Shown here: piece after piece, positions 62,311-64,000 of the stretch | How positions within the stretch are numbered: the first letter of the stretch is position 1 | Layout: every line of letters begins with the position of its first letter | Source of the DNA: Streptomyces graminofaciens | Lineage (GTDB): Bacteria > Actinomycetota > Actinomycetes > Streptomycetales > Streptomycetaceae | Assembly: GCF_030294945.1 (NCBI RefSeq) | Contig: NZ_AP018448.1 | Span: 5,362,001-5,426,000, forward strand | Length of the DNA: 64,000 nt | Direction of reading: 5' to 3' | The notes under the pieces: generated by a model | Told to the model about the DNA's origin: nothing | What the model saw: the letters and a program-made list of their open reading frames with translations, nothing else | The model's database searches: none | Translations under genes and position numbers: made by a program

Positions 62311-63184
62311 CGCCCAGCGTCAAGCCGCTCACGAACTGCCGCTGGAGCGCGAAGTAGACGATCAGGGTGGGGATCGCGGTGAGCAGGGCGCCGGCGGCGA
62401 CCAGGTTGGGGTCGGTGAAGTACTGGCCGGAGAGGTTGTTGAGCGCCGAGGTGATCGGCATGTTCTCGCCGGTGGAGATCAGGACGATGGCCCAGAAGAA
62501 GTCGTTGTAGATCCAGATGGAGAGCAGCGTCCCGAGGGCCGCCATGGCCGGGCGGCACAGCGGCAACACGATCTGCCAGTACATCCGCCACACCGACGCG
62601 CCGTCGACCAGCGCGGCCTCGGTCAGCTCGTGCGGGAGCATCCGCATGTAGTTGCTGAGCACGAAGGCGCAGAAGCCGGACTGGAACGCCACGTGGATCA
62701 GGACCAGGCCGAGCGCGGAGTCGTACAGCTTGCCGCTCATCGTGATGCCCGGCAGATCGATCAGCAGATAGAGCCGGTAGAGCGGGGTGATGATGACCTG
62801 CTGCGGGAGCAGGTTGCCGGCCGTGAAGACCAGCAGCAGGAACAGGTTCAGGCGGAAGTCGAAGCGGCTCACGTAGAAGGCGACCATCGACGACAGGAAC
62901 AGCGTCAGCAGCACCGCGGGAATGGCGATGATCAGCGTGTTGCCGAAGTAGTGCGACATGTCCGACTGCGTGAACGCGTTCGTGAAGTTGTCCAGGCTCA
63001 GCTTGTCGGGCCAGGAGACATAGCCCTTGGTGCTGGTCTCGCCGTAGGGGCGCAGGGCCGCGTAGAGGGCCCAGAGCAGCGGCGCGAGCCACGCCAGTGC
63101 CGTGCCGGCGAGGAAGACGTGGAGGAGGACCCGGGCGGGGCGGATCGGCGTACGAGCCTTGACGGGCAACGTGGGGGCGCTCAT
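62297..63184 (-). CDS. Carbohydrate ABC transporter permease (MalG type)
   Basis: The 295-residue protein has six membrane helices and the EAA loop MLPHELTEAALVDGASVWRMYWQIVLPLCRPA. It ends with FALQRQFVSGLTLGANKG. ATG 63184 overlaps the stop of the upstream permease. With the next gene and the GH42 enzyme it forms a galactoside-type uptake and hydrolysis operon; the substrate is inferred from the GH42/GH36 genes. Confidence 0.92.
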   Translation of the reverse strand: MSAPTLPVKARTPIRPARVLLHVFLAGTALAWLAPLLWALYAALRPYGETSTKGYVSWPDKLSLDNFTNAFTQSDMSHYFGNTLIIAIPAVLLTLFLSSMVAFYVSRFDFRLNLFLLLVFTAGNLLPQQVIITPLYRLYLLIDLPGITMSGKLYDSALGLVLIHVAFQSGFCAFVLSNYMRMLPHELTEAALVDGASVWRMYWQIVLPLCRPAMAALGTLLSIWIYNDFFWAIVLISTGENMPITSALNNLSGQYFTDPNLVAAGALLTAIPTLIVYFALQRQFVSGLTLGANKG

Positions 63185-64000
63185 GACCGTCGCTCCTTCC
63201 GGAAGGTGGACACCAGGTACGGAATGATCACGACGAGGGAGATCAGCAGCAGGACGACGGCGATCGCGGAGCCGTATCCGATGCGGCTGGACTCGCCGAC
63301 GATGTTGTCCGTCACCAGGATGGAGAGCAGTTCGGTGCCCTGAGCGCCGCCGTTGAAGACCCATACCAGGTCGAAGGCGCGCAGCGCCTCGATGATCGTG
63401 ACGACCAGGACGATGGTGTTCGTCGGGCGCAGGGTCGGGAAGATGACGTTCTTGAACGTCTGCCACTCGTTGGCGCCGTCGAGCGAGGACGCCTCGCGCA
63501 GGGAGGGGTCGACGCCCTTCAGACCGGCCAGGTAGAGGATCATCATGTAGCCGGCGTGGCGCCAGGACGCGGCGACGAGGACGGCCCAGAGGTTGAGGTC
63601 CGGGTCGCCGATCCAGTCGATGTAGTGGCCCGGCTTGTTGGCGCCGATCACGCTGTTGATCAGACCCGTGTCCGGGTTGTAGACCAGCTGCCAGACGAAG
63701 CCGATGACGGCCAGCGACATCACGACGGGCAGGAAGAACGCCGTCTGGTAGACGCGGCTGAAGCGGATCTTCTTGTCCAGCTGCACGGCCAGGAACAGCC
63801 CCAGCGGGGTCGGGATCAGGATCAGTACGACGAACCAGACGATGTTGTGCTCGACCGCCGGCCAGAACTGGGGGTTGGTGCTGAACAGCTCCTTGAAGTT
63901 GTCCAGGCCGACCCACTTGATCGAGTCGAAGCCGATGCCGTCCCAGGTGGTGAAGGCCAACGCGATCGAGGCGAGAGCCGTCAGCCAGACGAGGGCGATG
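63181..64000 (-). CDS. Carbohydrate ABC transporter permease (MalF type), 5' end outside window
   Basis: The frame is open to the window edge (ALVWLTALASIALAFTTWDGIGFDSIKWVGLDNFKELF), so the start is missing. It has the MalF-type helices and the EAA loop LKGVDPSLREASSLDGANEWQTFKNVIFPTLRPT. The stop overlaps the start of the MalG-type gene. A binding protein gene is expected further upstream, beyond 64000. Confidence 0.92.
   Translation of the reverse strand, partial: IALVWLTALASIALAFTTWDGIGFDSIKWVGLDNFKELFSTNPQFWPAVEHNIVWFVVLILIPTPLGLFLAVQLDKKIRFSRVYQTAFFLPVVMSLAVIGFVWQLVYNPDTGLINSVIGANKPGHYIDWIGDPDLNLWAVLVAASWRHAGYMMILYLAGLKGVDPSLREASSLDGANEWQTFKNVIFPTLRPTNTIVLVVTIIEALRAFDLVWVFNGGAQGTELLSILVTDNIVGESSRIGYGSAIAVVLLLISLVVIIPYLVSTFRKERRS

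Overview
The window is high-GC actinobacterial DNA that I read as a Streptomyces chromosome. The reasons are strong third-position GC, GTG and TTG starts, dense ATGA/GTGA start-stop overlaps, and recognisable genus markers: sigQ-afsQ1-afsQ2, adpA carrying a TTA (bldA) codon, the cebR/cebEFG/bglC cellobiose locus with its operator, and a XRE/DUF5753 + DUF397 + anti-sigma-like ATPase triad. There is no rRNA, CRISPR array, prophage or transposase. One tRNA (His) and one MITE-like element were found.

Left part (1-30.2 kb). A nucleoside salvage regulon is spread over several units: deoC plus two aldehyde dehydrogenase-type genes, adenosine deaminase, a five-gene operon (ABC ATPase, two permeases, cdd, deoA) and two tandem BmpA-type lipoproteins. 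Five of these transcription units carry the same palindrome, CTACGCGCGTAG or its close variant TAACGCGCGTAG, immediately upstream. Interleaved are uridine kinase-like, sigQ/afsQ1/afsQ2/lipoprotein with an AfsQ1-type box, VanZ, PspC, an alpha/beta hydrolase that lacks the nucleophile, LysR/MFS, a sigma factor with a SnoaL-like tail, a STAS protein, an AEC transporter and an M20 amidohydrolase.

Middle (30.5-38.5 kb). A 181-bp element with perfect 20-bp inverted ends precedes two divergent units that look like a nonulosonic-acid (Kdn/sialic-type) cell-wall glycopolymer cluster: sialyltransferase-like, NeuB-like without SAF domain, NeuA fused to a HAD phosphatase, a GT-B-like protein, a GT2 enzyme and a polysialyltransferase-like enzyme.

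Right part (38.6-64 kb). A Tat-exported purple acid phosphatase-like protein, glmS, an acetate-transporter-family protein and a universal stress protein lead to adpA and ornA. adpA has a TTA-containing leader ORF that overlaps its start codon. After tRNA-His come GNAT, a kinase-like gene, a second cytidine deaminase-like gene translationally coupled to cebR, and cebE-cebF-cebG-bglC with two CebR boxes. Then follow an RTX-repeat secreted protein, the WhiJ/AbaA-like triad with a coupled M55 D-aminopeptidase, a frameshifted PIN toxin with its antitoxin, and a GH42 operon whose GH36 gene has lost its catalytic core. The window ends inside an ABC permease gene.

From memory of the S. coelicolor map, the left 38 kb resembles the SCO49xx-48xx region and the right part SCO2789-2798. 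These are far apart there on opposite replichores, so a rearrangement junction probably lies near 38.5-40.6 kb. Starts were chosen by Shine-Dalgarno spacing, overlap and codon use, and several remain ambiguous as stated.
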